A stretch of 64,000 nucleotides of DNA from Streptomyces nojiriensis (GCF_017639205.1 NZ_CP071139.1:7005501-7069500), one strand, 5' to 3'; shown: positions 36,366 to 45,372, numbered from the stretch's first letter. Notes: generated by a model from the sequence alone, not told the origin. Numbers and translations are program-made.

Positions 36366-38455
36366 CTCCCGCCGACTTCCTGCCTCCGGCCCTCGGACCG
36401 CAGCGCACCTTCGCGCTCGTCGCGGGGGTCGAGCGCTACGACATCAGCCACCGCTGGAACCTGCGCGGTCCGGCCCGTGACGCCCTGCGCTTCGCCCGGT
36501 GGCTGACCGGCCCCGCCGAGGTGCCGCCCGGCAACGTCCGGCTGCTGCTCTCCCCGCTCGACGAACCGGGCGACCTCGACTGGACGGACTCCCCGGCGAT
36601 GGCCGCCCTGCGCACGGCCTTCCGGCCGGCGACCGAGGAGAACGTGAAAGCGGCACTCCTCGACGAACTCCCGCAGTGCGACGGCGACCTGCTCTGGATC
36701 TTCTGGGCCGGACACGGCTACCTCGGGCCGCGCCAGGAGCTGATGCTGCCCTGCGCCGACGCCCGTCCCAGCCAGATCAGGCACCTCAACCTCGACTCGG
36801 CGCTGCGCTGGTGGCGGACCGACCTCGTCAAGCAGCGCCGCTTCCCGCTCCAGGCCGCACTCGTGGACTCCTGCCGGGTCGACGCGCCCCGCGACACCCG
36901 GTGGAACTTCGGCAACACCGACTACGGGGGCGGGAGTTCGGTGCCGGGCCGGCGCCAGTTCCGGCTCTACGCCTCCCGCGAGGGCGAGGTCGCGCAGAAC
37001 GACCCCGAGCGCGGCGCCGGCCGGTTCACCGAGGCCCTCCTCGGCGAACTGGGCGGACGGTCCGTGCGGGAGAGCGTCAGCGGGCTGCCCGGCGCCGCCC
37101 TCAGCATCCACCGCACCTTCCAGGAGCTGCGCGAGCGCGGCGAGGGCTGGCAGCTGCCGCAGTTCATCGTCGACCGGGACTGGGACGCCTGCTCCTTCCT
37201 CGACGACGACCTGTCCCGCACCGCACCGCCCCGGGCCGCCAAACTCGACCAGGCGGCCTGGGACGGGCTCGGCGAGCTCTTCGAGGGCCGCGAGCTGCCG
37301 CGCTGCGCCTACGAGGCCTACGCCTGGGCGTTCAAGGCGGCCGGCTGCACCACCCCGGCGCACGGCGGCCTGCCGGGGGACGGCCTGCTGGAGGTGGTCC
37401 AGGACCTGGACGAACGGCAGGGCGGGCGCGGCGGGATGCCGCTGGCGGTGCCCTTCGTACGGTTCCTCGCGGACCGGGCCGCCGCCTCGGGCGACACGCG
37501 CTGGGCGGCCCGCCTCGGGGACTGGGTGCGGGCCACCCGCGAGCGCCTCGCCCTGCCGGTGCTGCCCCCGCCCCCGCCCCCGGCCCGCAGGACGGTCGTG
37601 CACGTCCGGCTGGAGGCACCGCCGGGCGGGGAGCCCGGATTCCTGGCCCGGATGTGGCTGAGGGGTGAACGGGCCCGGCACATATGGGAGTCGGAGGGGG
37701 AGCCGGTCGCACTGGACGAGGTGCGGGAGCAGCTCGTACGGCAACTCGCCCTCATCGGCGGCGCGTCGGAGGCCGCCGGCGTGGGCGAGGGCGACGGCGG
37801 AACCGGCGGCGGAGCGGGACGGCAGGCGTACGCCGCGGTGGACCGCATCGAGTTCCACGTGCCGTACGAGCTGCTCGACGCCGACTTCGACCAGTGGCCG
37901 GTGCCCCGCGGCCCGGCCGGCCGGCGCCGCGCCCTCGGCCTGCTCCACCAGGTCGTGGTGCGCTGCCCGCAGGAGCGGGCGGACACCCGGGCCGAGTGGC
38001 ACGGCACCTGGCGCTGGCTGCACGCCCAGGGCGGCCGGCACCCCGACGCCGTACGGGTCGTCGCGGACGAGGAGCTCACCGACGCGCTCGGGATGGAGCT
38101 GGCCGCGCAGCCGCCGCCCGCCTGCGTCCTCGCGCACACCACGGCCGCCCCGCACGCCGGGCTGCTGGAGGCCGTGCTCGAAGGCGGGCTCCCGGTGGCC
38201 GTATGGCGGCGCGGGGGCGGCCTGCCCGCGCCCGCACTCCTCGACCTGCTGGCCCCGGCCGGGCCGGACGGCCGCCCCGACCCCGGAGCACTGGACGTAC
38301 TGGCCCTGCCCGCACGCGTGCGGGAGGTGCGCCGGGCGGCCGCGGGCGCCGCCGGGGGAGCCGCACGCGCCCACCAACCGCCCGCAGGGGGAGACCAGTT
38401 GGTGCTCCTGTGGGACGATCCCGACGACATGCCGGGCCTCCGGTCCCTGGCCTGA
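36362..38455 (+). CDS. Caspase-like protease fused to a VMAP-type C-terminal domain
   Basis: A 697-residue protein. Residues 1-280 are a caspase-like domain: start TFALVAGVERYDI, catalytic His118 in FWAGHGYLG and catalytic Cys171 in ALVDSCRVDA. A helical middle region (about 295-400) follows, then a proline-rich linker. From about residue 410 to the end is a domain matching the C-terminal region of vWA-MoxR-associated proteins (VMAP-C): RIEFHVPYELLDADFDQWPV, VVVRCPQERA and a final LVLLWDDPDDMP. I infer a signal-controlled protease inside a MoxR-vWA system. The GTG start overlaps the hydrolase stop, and the MoxR gene follows 46 nt after its stop. Substrate and trigger are unknown. Confidence 0.82.
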   Translation: MTPADFLPPALGPQRTFALVAGVERYDISHRWNLRGPARDALRFARWLTGPAEVPPGNVRLLLSPLDEPGDLDWTDSPAMAALRTAFRPATEENVKAALLDELPQCDGDLLWIFWAGHGYLGPRQELMLPCADARPSQIRHLNLDSALRWWRTDLVKQRRFPLQAALVDSCRVDAPRDTRWNFGNTDYGGGSSVPGRRQFRLYASREGEVAQNDPERGAGRFTEALLGELGGRSVRESVSGLPGAALSIHRTFQELRERGEGWQLPQFIVDRDWDACSFLDDDLSRTAPPRAAKLDQAAWDGLGELFEGRELPRCAYEAYAWAFKAAGCTTPAHGGLPGDGLLEVVQDLDERQGGRGGMPLAVPFVRFLADRAAASGDTRWAARLGDWVRATRERLALPVLPPPPPPARRTVVHVRLEAPPGGEPGFLARMWLRGERARHIWESEGEPVALDEVREQLVRQLALIGGASEAAGVGEGDGGTGGGAGRQAYAAVDRIEFHVPYELLDADFDQWPVPRGPAGRRRALGLLHQVVVRCPQERADTRAEWHGTWRWLHAQGGRHPDAVRVVADEELTDALGMELAAQPPPACVLAHTTAAPHAGLLEAVLEGGLPVAVWRRGGGLPAPALLDLLAPAGPDGRPDPGALDVLALPARVREVRRAAAGAAGGAARAHQPPAGGDQLVLLWDDPDDMPGLRSLA

Positions 38456-38501
38456 CCCCGACCACCGACAGACGGCGGAACCGAAAATGGAGGCAGAGGC
38501 A

Positions 38502-39596
38502 GTGGCGAAGGACTGGTGGCTGTACCACGGGACCGGCGAGGGCGCGGACCGGCGTGCCCGCCTCGAGGCCGGATTCCCGCCACCCTGGCGGGACTTCACC
38601 GGCGCCCCCGACCCCGGCTACGCGCCGCCCGGGTGCGCGGGAGCCGCCTGGGAGCGCACCTGGCGGCGCGGCGAGGGCTACGTACCCGACGAGCCGGAGA
38701 AGGACGTCGTCAACACGGCGCTGCACCTGCGCAGGCCGCTGCTCGTCACCGGGAAACCGGGCGTCGGCAAGTCCACGCTCGCCTACAGCATCGCCTCCGA
38801 CCTGAACCTGGGGCCCGTACTGCACTGGCCGATCACCAGCCGCACCGTACTGCGGGACGGGCTGTACCTGTACGACGCCATCGGCCGCCTCCAGGAGGCC
38901 GGGCTGGAGCAGCTGCGCACACCGGGCGCGCAGCCCGCCGCGGCCCTGCCCGTGCCCGCACCCGACACCGCCGTCGCCCCCTCGTCCCCCTCGTCCCCCT
39001 CCGCCCCCTCGATCTCCCGCTATCTGCGCCTCGGCCCCCTCGGTACCGCCCTGCTCCCGCAGGACCGCCCCCGCGTGCTGCTCGTCGACGAGATCGACAA
39101 GAGCGACATCGACCTCCCCGGCGACCTCCTCACCGTCTTCGAGGACGGCGGCTTCCTGATCCCCGAACTCGCCCGCCTCGCCCAGGAGGACCCCACCGTC
39201 GCCATCGGCACCGACGACGACCCCGAGGCGGTCGTACGGATCACCCAGGGCCGCGTCCAGTGCCGCTACTTCCCCGTCGTCGTCCTCACCAGCAACGGCG
39301 AACGCGACTTCCCGCCCGCCTTCCTGCGCCGCTGCGTCCGCCTCCACCTGGAGCCGCCCGGACCGGACAAGCTCGCCCGCATCGTGCGCCGCCGCCTCGG
39401 CGTCGACATCGCATCCGGCGAGGCGTACCAGGACCTCGTCCAGGCCTTCCTCGAACGGGGCGAGGACGGCGACCTGGCCACCGACCAGCTCCTCAACGCC
39501 ATCCAGCTCCGCCTCGCCGGCGCCTGGTCCGCGCCCGCCGACCGCGAACGCTTCCTCGCCACCGTCATGCAGCACCTGACCGGGCCCACGGCGTGA
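38502..39596 (+). CDS. MoxR-type AAA+ ATPase
   Basis: A 364-residue AAA+ ATPase. Walker A is VTGKPGVGKSTL (about residues 82-93), Walker B is VLLVDEIDKSD (about 190-200), and sensor 1 is in VLTSNGERDFPPAFLRR. MoxR ATPases remodel partner proteins, usually a vWA protein, and here the vWA gene overlaps by 4 nt. Two starts are possible: ATG at 38487, and GTG at 38502, which has GGAGG 8 nt upstream and is preferred. The helical N-terminal 60 residues (KDWWLYHGTG onward) are also seen in MoxR proteins of such systems. It should be the NTP-driven switch of the caspase-VMAP locus. Confidence 0.88.
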   Translation: MAKDWWLYHGTGEGADRRARLEAGFPPPWRDFTGAPDPGYAPPGCAGAAWERTWRRGEGYVPDEPEKDVVNTALHLRRPLLVTGKPGVGKSTLAYSIASDLNLGPVLHWPITSRTVLRDGLYLYDAIGRLQEAGLEQLRTPGAQPAAALPVPAPDTAVAPSSPSSPSAPSISRYLRLGPLGTALLPQDRPRVLLVDEIDKSDIDLPGDLLTVFEDGGFLIPELARLAQEDPTVAIGTDDDPEAVVRITQGRVQCRYFPVVVLTSNGERDFPPAFLRRCVRLHLEPPGPDKLARIVRRRLGVDIASGEAYQDLVQAFLERGEDGDLATDQLLNAIQLRLAGAWSAPADRERFLATVMQHLTGPTA

Positions 39597-42500
39597 TCGA
39601 GCAGCTGCTCGCGGCCCTCGCCGACGGCGCCGACGGCAGCGTCCCGAGCACCGGTATCGGGGCCGAGGAGATCGCCGACATCCTGTGGCTGGCGGCCCGG
39701 GTCGACGCGGGCCGCGAGGACCGCCCGTCCGCGGCCCCCGGCGCCGACCCGCCGGGCGGGCCGCCGCCCCTGCCCGGCACCCCGTCGCCCGAGCCCCTCC
39801 CCGCGCCCGGGACGGACGCCCCGGCCGGCGGCGAACCGGCCGTCCAGCTCTTCCCGGCCGCCCGGCGCGGCCCCACCGGGAAACCGGACGACGGCGGCGC
39901 GGCCCGCCGGGGCTCGGCCCTGCGGCTGCCGCGGGCCGCCTCCCTCGACGACCCGCTCGCCCTGATGCGCTCCCTGCGGCCCGTCGGGAGACGCTCCATC
40001 GGCGGCCCGGGGGAGGAACTGGACGAGCAGCTCACCGTGGAGCGCAGCATCGAGCGGATGGTGACGACCCCGGTCCTGCGCCCCGCCGAGAGCCGCTGGC
40101 TGGACCTGGCCCTGGTCGTCGACACCCACCGCTCCATGCTGCTCTGGTCGGACCACGTGGACGAGCTCTGCCGCGTCCTGACCCGCAGCGGGGTCTTCCG
40201 CGACGTGCGCACCTGGCGGCTGACCGGCACCGGCCCCGGCGCCACGCCGATGGTCACCCGCGGCCACGGCGGCCCGCCCCGCAACCCCCTGGAACTGGCC
40301 GACCCGGCGGGCCGCCGACTGATCCTCGTACTCTCCGACACCGTGGCGGGCGGCTGGCGCGAGGCCCCGGTGCAGGGCATGCTCCGGCACTGGTGCGCGC
40401 ACAACGCCGTCGCCGTGCTGAACGTCCTGCCCGAACGGCTCTGGACGCGCGGCGCCGTCCGGCCCGTCCCCTTCGCCGTCCGCGCCGACCGGCCGGCCGC
40501 AGCCACCCGCTCCTGGCAGCGGATCCCGGCCGCCCGCCGCGCCCGCGCCGGCCGCCGCCGCACCGCGGTCCCGGCCGTCGTCCCCGTGGTCAGTGTCGCC
40601 TCCGGCAGCCTGGCCCGGTTGGTGCGGGTGGTCTCCGGGGACGGCCGGTGGCGGCGCCTCGCCTGTCTGCGCCTGGACCCCGAACCCGCCGCCCAGGGCG
40701 CCCCGGACGATCCCGCCCCCGGCGCCGGCCGCAGCGCCCTGGAGGTGGTGGAGGACTTCCGGGCGAGCGCCTCGCCGACGGCCCAGCAGCTCGCCGCCCA
40801 CCTGGCCGCCGTACCGCTCACCCTGCCGGTGATGACCCTGGTGAGGCGCTCCCTGCTGCGCGACTCGGAGCACGGCCACCTCGCCGAGGTCGCCCTCGGC
40901 GGGCTCTTCGAGACCTGGGAGGACGAACAGGACCCCGGCGAGGTGGAGTTCGAGTTCCTGCCCGGCGTACGGGAGGCGCTGCTCGGCTCGCAGCTGCGCG
41001 GGGACGTGGCCGCCGTGCGCGAGCTGGTCCGGCGCCGCGTGTGGGAGTTCATGTCCCGCAACCGGCGCACCGGCCCGGACTTCTCCGCGACCCGGGTCAC
41101 CACGGGCCGGGAGGGCGTGCGCCGGGTGGCCGAGGGGGCCCTGCCGTTCGCGGCGAGGCCACCGCGGGAACCGGGCCTGGCCGACCGGGTCGTACGGGTC
41201 CGCCACGACGGGATGCCCGAGCCGCAGGAGGTCGGCACCCTGCTGACCCCGCGCCTGGTCCTCACGGTGGGGGACGCGGTGCCCCCCGCCGGCGCGGTGG
41301 CCTGGGTGCGGCCCGGCGACCGGGAGATCCCCTGCCGTGCGGTGTGGTGGGACGACGCGGCGCCCCGGATGCTGCTGCTCCAGGCCGACGAGGACCTGAT
41401 GGATCCGGCGGTCGGCGCGGAGCCGCTGCCCTGGCTGGCGGCGGGGGACCACCCCCGGCCGGACCGGCTGCGGATCGACGGCCGCACCGATCAGGGGGAC
41501 CCGCTCGCGCTCACGGGCGAGGCGGCCCCGCTGGACGGCGAACGCAACGGCGAGCTCGTCCGGCTCTCCGCGGAACCGGAGGGCTGGACGCACTTGCGCG
41601 GCGGCCCCGTCTCCGCGGACGGTGCGCTGGTCGGCGTCGTCCACACGGTCTGGCCCGACCGCATGGTGTTCCTGCTGGCCGACGCCCTGCTGGAACAGCC
41701 GGGCTTCCGCGCGGCGCTGGAGGGTTCCGGGCGGGCGCGGGACACGGAGACCGCGGTGTGCCTGGCGGTGCTGCCCGGCGCCGACGGCGTGGTCCCGACC
41801 GGGAGCACGCCGCTCGCGGAGACGCGCGACATGCTGGTCGAGCTCATGCGGCACACCGGTGTCAGCGGGCGGCTGACCGGCGGCGAGGGGGACGCGCCGC
41901 TGCTCGTCGCACTCGCCGCGCCGGGCGCCCACGCCAAGGCGGGCCGGCTCCTGCACGACCTGCCCGGGGTCATGACCCGGTACGGATTCCGGCGCGTGGA
42001 CGGTATGCACCCCTCGCTCGGCGTGGCCGTGGGAGGGGGCACGGACGAGAGCGCACGGCTGGTGCGGCACCCCGTGATCGCGGATCTGCTGGGACGGACG
42101 GTGCGTCCGGGGGCGCTCGTCCTCGCCGTCTCCCACCGCCTGTACGAGGCGCTGGGCGACGTGATCGGCTCGCCCGCCCGGCTCGCGCTGCACCGGGTGG
42201 GCGGCGCCGACGAGGGCTGGGTGTGCTCGGACGACCACGCGCCCGCCGGGGTGCTCGGGCAGGTACTGACCGAGGCGGGCGGGCTCCTGGACGAGGGCAT
42301 CGACTGGCCGGCGTGCGGACTCCGGGCCTCACCGGCCGACCCGCGGGCCTGCATCGGCATCCGGCTGCCGGGCCACGGGCGGTGCCTCGCCCATCTGGAG
42401 ATCGAGGACCAGGAAAGCTACCTCGGGTCGCTGTCGCCGGGAGCACCGGTGGACCTCCGGGGCACCACCTTCGACCACGGCCTGCTGCCGCGCCTCCTCA

Positions 42501-43177
42501 TGGCGTTGCAGCCGGGCGCTCCGGGACCCGCCAGACTGGGGCCGGCGGCCTTCGACCGGGCACGGTTCGCGGAGGGCTGGAACCGGTCGGACATCGAGTT
42601 CTCGGATCGCGCGTCCTTCGTCCGGGCCACCTTCGCGGACCGGGCCGGTTTCGCCGGCGCCGTCTTCGCCGGGCCGGTCTCCCTCGACGGCGCGGTCTTC
42701 GAGCGCGTCGGCGACTTCGACCGGTGCCGCTTCCAGCGCACGGCCACGTTCCGCCGGACGCTCTTCCACGGTTCGGCGGGGTTCAAGAACGCGGTGTTCC
42801 TCGGTGACGTCTCCTTCGCCCGGGCCGTGCTGGCGGCGTCCGCGGACCTGAACGGGGTACAAGTGGCCGGGACGGCGGACTTCTCCCGCACGTTCTTCGG
42901 CGGCCTGGCCATGCTGAACGAGGCGGGCTTCGCCGGGGCCGTCTCCTTCGCGTCCGCGGAGTGGGAGGGCGGGCTGCTGTCCAACAGGGCGGTCTTCGAA
43001 GCCCCGGTGGACTTCGCGGGGGCGTGCTTCCGGGGCCGGGTCCGCTTCGACGGCGTGCTCTTCGAGGCGGACTCGCTCGTCGGCCAGTTCCCCTTCGTCG
43101 CGCCGCCGGACCGCTGGGCCTCCGTCCGGCGTTCGGACGGCACCTGGGACATCCGGCTGCTAGACGCCGAGGAGTGA
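39593..43177 (+). CDS. Giant SAV_2336-type vWA adaptor with degenerate trypsin, degenerate cyclase and pentapeptide repeats
   Basis: A 1194-residue multidomain protein. An N-terminal helix (AEEIADILWLAARV) and proline-rich linker lead to a SAV_2336/vWA domain with MIDAS-like DTHRS at 177-181 (first Ser replaced by His). About 530-700 resembles trypsin but has lost its catalytic residues: the His region reads VLTVGDAV and the Ser region HLRGGPV. About 715-890 resembles the nucleotide-cyclase-like domain of Streptomyces conflict proteins (LVLAVSHRLYEALG), without recognisable metal-binding aspartates. About 985-1160 consists of pentapeptide repeats (AVFAG, ATFAD, AGFAG type). No membrane segment is evident. 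I infer the target-sensing adaptor worked by the MoxR ATPase. The GTG start overlaps the MoxR stop. Confidence 0.8.
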   Translation: MIEQLLAALADGADGSVPSTGIGAEEIADILWLAARVDAGREDRPSAAPGADPPGGPPPLPGTPSPEPLPAPGTDAPAGGEPAVQLFPAARRGPTGKPDDGGAARRGSALRLPRAASLDDPLALMRSLRPVGRRSIGGPGEELDEQLTVERSIERMVTTPVLRPAESRWLDLALVVDTHRSMLLWSDHVDELCRVLTRSGVFRDVRTWRLTGTGPGATPMVTRGHGGPPRNPLELADPAGRRLILVLSDTVAGGWREAPVQGMLRHWCAHNAVAVLNVLPERLWTRGAVRPVPFAVRADRPAAATRSWQRIPAARRARAGRRRTAVPAVVPVVSVASGSLARLVRVVSGDGRWRRLACLRLDPEPAAQGAPDDPAPGAGRSALEVVEDFRASASPTAQQLAAHLAAVPLTLPVMTLVRRSLLRDSEHGHLAEVALGGLFETWEDEQDPGEVEFEFLPGVREALLGSQLRGDVAAVRELVRRRVWEFMSRNRRTGPDFSATRVTTGREGVRRVAEGALPFAARPPREPGLADRVVRVRHDGMPEPQEVGTLLTPRLVLTVGDAVPPAGAVAWVRPGDREIPCRAVWWDDAAPRMLLLQADEDLMDPAVGAEPLPWLAAGDHPRPDRLRIDGRTDQGDPLALTGEAAPLDGERNGELVRLSAEPEGWTHLRGGPVSADGALVGVVHTVWPDRMVFLLADALLEQPGFRAALEGSGRARDTETAVCLAVLPGADGVVPTGSTPLAETRDMLVELMRHTGVSGRLTGGEGDAPLLVALAAPGAHAKAGRLLHDLPGVMTRYGFRRVDGMHPSLGVAVGGGTDESARLVRHPVIADLLGRTVRPGALVLAVSHRLYEALGDVIGSPARLALHRVGGADEGWVCSDDHAPAGVLGQVLTEAGGLLDEGIDWPACGLRASPADPRACIGIRLPGHGRCLAHLEIEDQESYLGSLSPGAPVDLRGTTFDHGLLPRLLMALQPGAPGPARLGPAAFDRARFAEGWNRSDIEFSDRASFVRATFADRAGFAGAVFAGPVSLDGAVFERVGDFDRCRFQRTATFRRTLFHGSAGFKNAVFLGDVSFARAVLAASADLNGVQVAGTADFSRTFFGGLAMLNEAGFAGAVSFASAEWEGGLLSNRAVFEAPVDFAGACFRGRVRFDGVLFEADSLVGQFPFVAPPDRWASVRRSDGTWDIRLLDAEE

Positions 43178-43201
43178 GCCCGCGGTGCGGCCGCCGGGCC
43201 C

Positions 43202-44089
43202 TCAGGGTCCGGTGTGCGAGGCCTCCAGCTGTCGTTCCGGCCGCCCGGCCGCCACCGGCAGGCTCGCCTCGATCTCGTCCAGGGCCCGGCGGGCGGTCGC
43301 GATCCGCGCCCGGACGTCGGGATCCGCGCCCGGCACCGGGGCGCGGTTGGCCTCTTCCTCCATCTCGCGCGCCTCGTCGAGGGAGTTGAGGACGACGCCG
43401 ATGAGCACGTTCACCAGTACGAAGGAGGCCAGCAGCGCGTAGGAGGCGTAGTAGACGATGCTCAGCCGGGAGATCTGCAGTCCCGCGCGGACGGCGTCCG
43501 TCAGACCGTCGAGCGTGGTGAGCAGGAAGAGCGTGAGCATCGCGCGGCCCACCGAGCCGTAGTGCCCGGGGTCCGACCTCGCGAAGCACACCCAGCCGAC
43601 CATGGCGTACACGTACAGGACCAGCGCGCCGACGAACAGGAAGCTCGCGGTGCCCGGCAGGCTGCGGCCGACGGCGATCAGCAGGATGCGCAGGTGGGGC
43701 AGGAAGCGGGCGGTGCGCAGGACGCGGGCCAGGCGCAGCAGCCGCAGCAGGGTGGTGTTCTCACGGACGAGCGGGACGAAGGCGGAGGCCACGACCGCGA
43801 GGTCGAAGAGGTTCCACGGATCACGGAAGAATGCTTTCGGCCGGTCGGCGCAGGCGCCCAGGCGCAGCAGCATTTCCAGGGTGAACAGGGCCAGGCAGCA
43901 GTTCTCCGCGCCCTGCAGCACGAGCCGGTACTCCGCGGCGAGCCCGCTGTACGTCTCCACCCCCATCAGCGCGGCGTTGAAGAGGATCGCGCAGAAGACG
44001 ACCATCCCGAAGGCGGGGGCCTCCGTGGCCACCCGGCATCGGGCTGCCAGCTTCATCCGGCCGCGTCCGGCCGGCCTCGGGTCTCTCAT
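43202..44089 (-). CDS. Voltage-gated ion channel-like protein
   Basis: A 295-residue six-helix channel subunit of the bacterial sodium-channel type. The S4 voltage sensor has arginines every third residue in LLRLLRLARVLRTARFL. The pore loop reads LTTLDGLTDAV where bacterial sodium channels have TLESW, so the selectivity glutamate is an aspartate and the tryptophan is missing. The C-terminal tail (EAREMEEEANR; RRALDEIEASL) may form the tetramer coiled coil. The ATG at 44089 has GAGGAG 4-5 nt upstream. It converges with the vWA gene with only 24 nt between stops. No co-expressed partner is visible. Confidence 0.85.
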   Translation of the reverse strand: MRDPRPAGRGRMKLAARCRVATEAPAFGMVVFCAILFNAALMGVETYSGLAAEYRLVLQGAENCCLALFTLEMLLRLGACADRPKAFFRDPWNLFDLAVVASAFVPLVRENTTLLRLLRLARVLRTARFLPHLRILLIAVGRSLPGTASFLFVGALVLYVYAMVGWVCFARSDPGHYGSVGRAMLTLFLLTTLDGLTDAVRAGLQISRLSIVYYASYALLASFVLVNVLIGVVLNSLDEAREMEEEANRAPVPGADPDVRARIATARRALDEIEASLPVAAGRPERQLEASHTGP

Positions 44090-44405
44090 CGTGCTCCTCG
44101 TACTCTCGTCTGCGCCGCGGGCGAAACGGCGGGCCACCCCTCTAACGCCGCAAGCCCGATCGGGTTTCACCCCTGTCCGCCCTCCGGTGCACCCGGGCGT
44201 GAGCGGGAGCGCGGTTCCGCTCCCGTGCGCCGCCTTCGCCCCCTCGTCCCGGGCCGGGGCCAAGTGCGTTGCGTGAACAGTCGGTTGATCTGCGGGTGGG
44301 GTGACCCTTCGGCGCATATGCTCGCTTCGTACACCCGCACTGCGTACACCCGTACACCGTGCATCCGTGCTTCCGCATGCCTCGCAGCCGTAAGGGGACC
44401 GCGCC
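44090..44405. promoter_or_regulatory. Divergent channel / acetyltransferase control region
   Basis: 316 bp with no gene. It contains a partial tandem duplication of about 15 bp with CGTACACCCG at 44328 and again at 44343, close to the acetyltransferase start. CATATG at 44315-44320 could be part of a -10 element. No clear operator is seen. Confidence 0.45.
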
Positions 44406-45005
44406 GTGAGTGTCCGTATCCAACCCTCCTCCCAGGTCGACGAGAGCGCCGAGCTCGGTGAGGGAACGACGATCTGGGATCTGGCGCAGATCCGCGAGGA
44501 GGCCCGGCTCGGGCGCGGGTGCATCGTGGGGCGCGGGGCGTACGTAGGGCCCGGCGTACGGATCGGCGACCACGTGAAGCTGCAGAACTACGCACTCGTC
44601 TACGAGCCCGCGGTCCTCGGCGACGGGGTCTTCATCGGCCCCGCGGCGGTGCTCACCAACGACTTCTACCCGCGCGCGGTCGACCCCGAGGGCCGGATCA
44701 AGCGCGACGGCGACTGGGAGGCCGCCGGGGTCGTGGTCGCCGAGGGGGCCTCGCTCGGGGCCCGTTCGGTGTGCGTGGCCGGGGTGCGCGTCGGGCGCTG
44801 GGCGCTCGTCGCGGCCGGCGCCGTGGTGTCCAAGGACGTGCCGGACTTCGCGCTCGTCGCGGGCGTGCCGGCCCGGCGGATCGGCTGGGTGGGCCGGGCC
44901 GGTGTCCGCCTGGTCGAGCGCGAAGGCGAACCGGGCACCTGGGAGTGTCCGCGCACCGGAGCGCTGCACGACGAGAAGGACGGCACGCTCATCGAGCGAA
45001 CCTGA
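44406..45005 (+). CDS. UDP-sugar N-acetyltransferase, WbpD/WlbB-like (left-handed beta-helix)
   Basis: A 199-residue hexapeptide-repeat acetyltransferase. It follows the WbpD/WlbB pattern closely: GEGTTIWDLAQIREEARLG at the N-terminus, then VKLQNYALVYEPAVLGDGVF, GPAAVLTNDFYPRA, and the C-terminal AGVPARRIGWVG with CPRTG. Known members acetylate the 3-amino group of UDP-2-acetamido-3-amino-uronic acids. This would fit the dehydrogenase, epimerase and aminotransferase genes further along the cluster. The GTG start has AAGGGGA 7 nt upstream. It stands 435 nt before the main polysaccharide operon. Confidence 0.85.
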   Translation: MSVRIQPSSQVDESAELGEGTTIWDLAQIREEARLGRGCIVGRGAYVGPGVRIGDHVKLQNYALVYEPAVLGDGVFIGPAAVLTNDFYPRAVDPEGRIKRDGDWEAAGVVVAEGASLGARSVCVAGVRVGRWALVAAGAVVSKDVPDFALVAGVPARRIGWVGRAGVRLVEREGEPGTWECPRTGALHDEKDGTLIERT

Positions 45006-45372
45006 CGGAATGTCGGCAATTTAGGGCACCGGCATTTCCTCAAAACCACAATCAATGAACATCCGTGGGCATAACGTGTCCCTGCACACGGGATCTGAGC
45101 AGGCAACAGGCCATGTTCAGTGGGGGGTTGTGTACGACGAGGGCACCGGGGCAGGGCCATGTCGGCGCGGGCACACCCGCGCCTGCTGACACTGCCGTTC
45201 ACGCGTGTCCCGGTCCGAGGCATCGCTGGGGGGATCCAGACGCCGGCCTTCGGACGGTTCGTGCCATCGGCGTGATACATCGCCGCGGGCACGGACGCCG
45301 TCATGCGCCGTTCCCCTCCGCGGAGTGACGACCGCCAGGTCCGTCCGAGGAGAACGAACAGAGGGGGTAGGT
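45006..45372. promoter_or_regulatory. Long leader/control region of the polysaccharide operon
   Basis: A 367-bp region without a convincing gene. Its first 60 nt are unusually AT-rich for this window (AATTTAGGG, TTTCCTCAAAACC) and may contain the promoter. The rest could be an RNA leader of the operon that starts with the small frame at 45373. An open frame at 45065-45328 has no ribosome site or recognisable product. I did not recognise a known riboswitch class. Confidence 0.45.

Noticed and set aside
44328-44357. Short tandem repeat CGTACACCCG as an operator
   Set aside because: Only two imperfect copies and no symmetry; too weak to call a binding site.
45065-45328. Open frame of 87 codons in the polysaccharide leader
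   Set aside because: No ribosome site, no recognisable protein, and codon use unlike the real genes.
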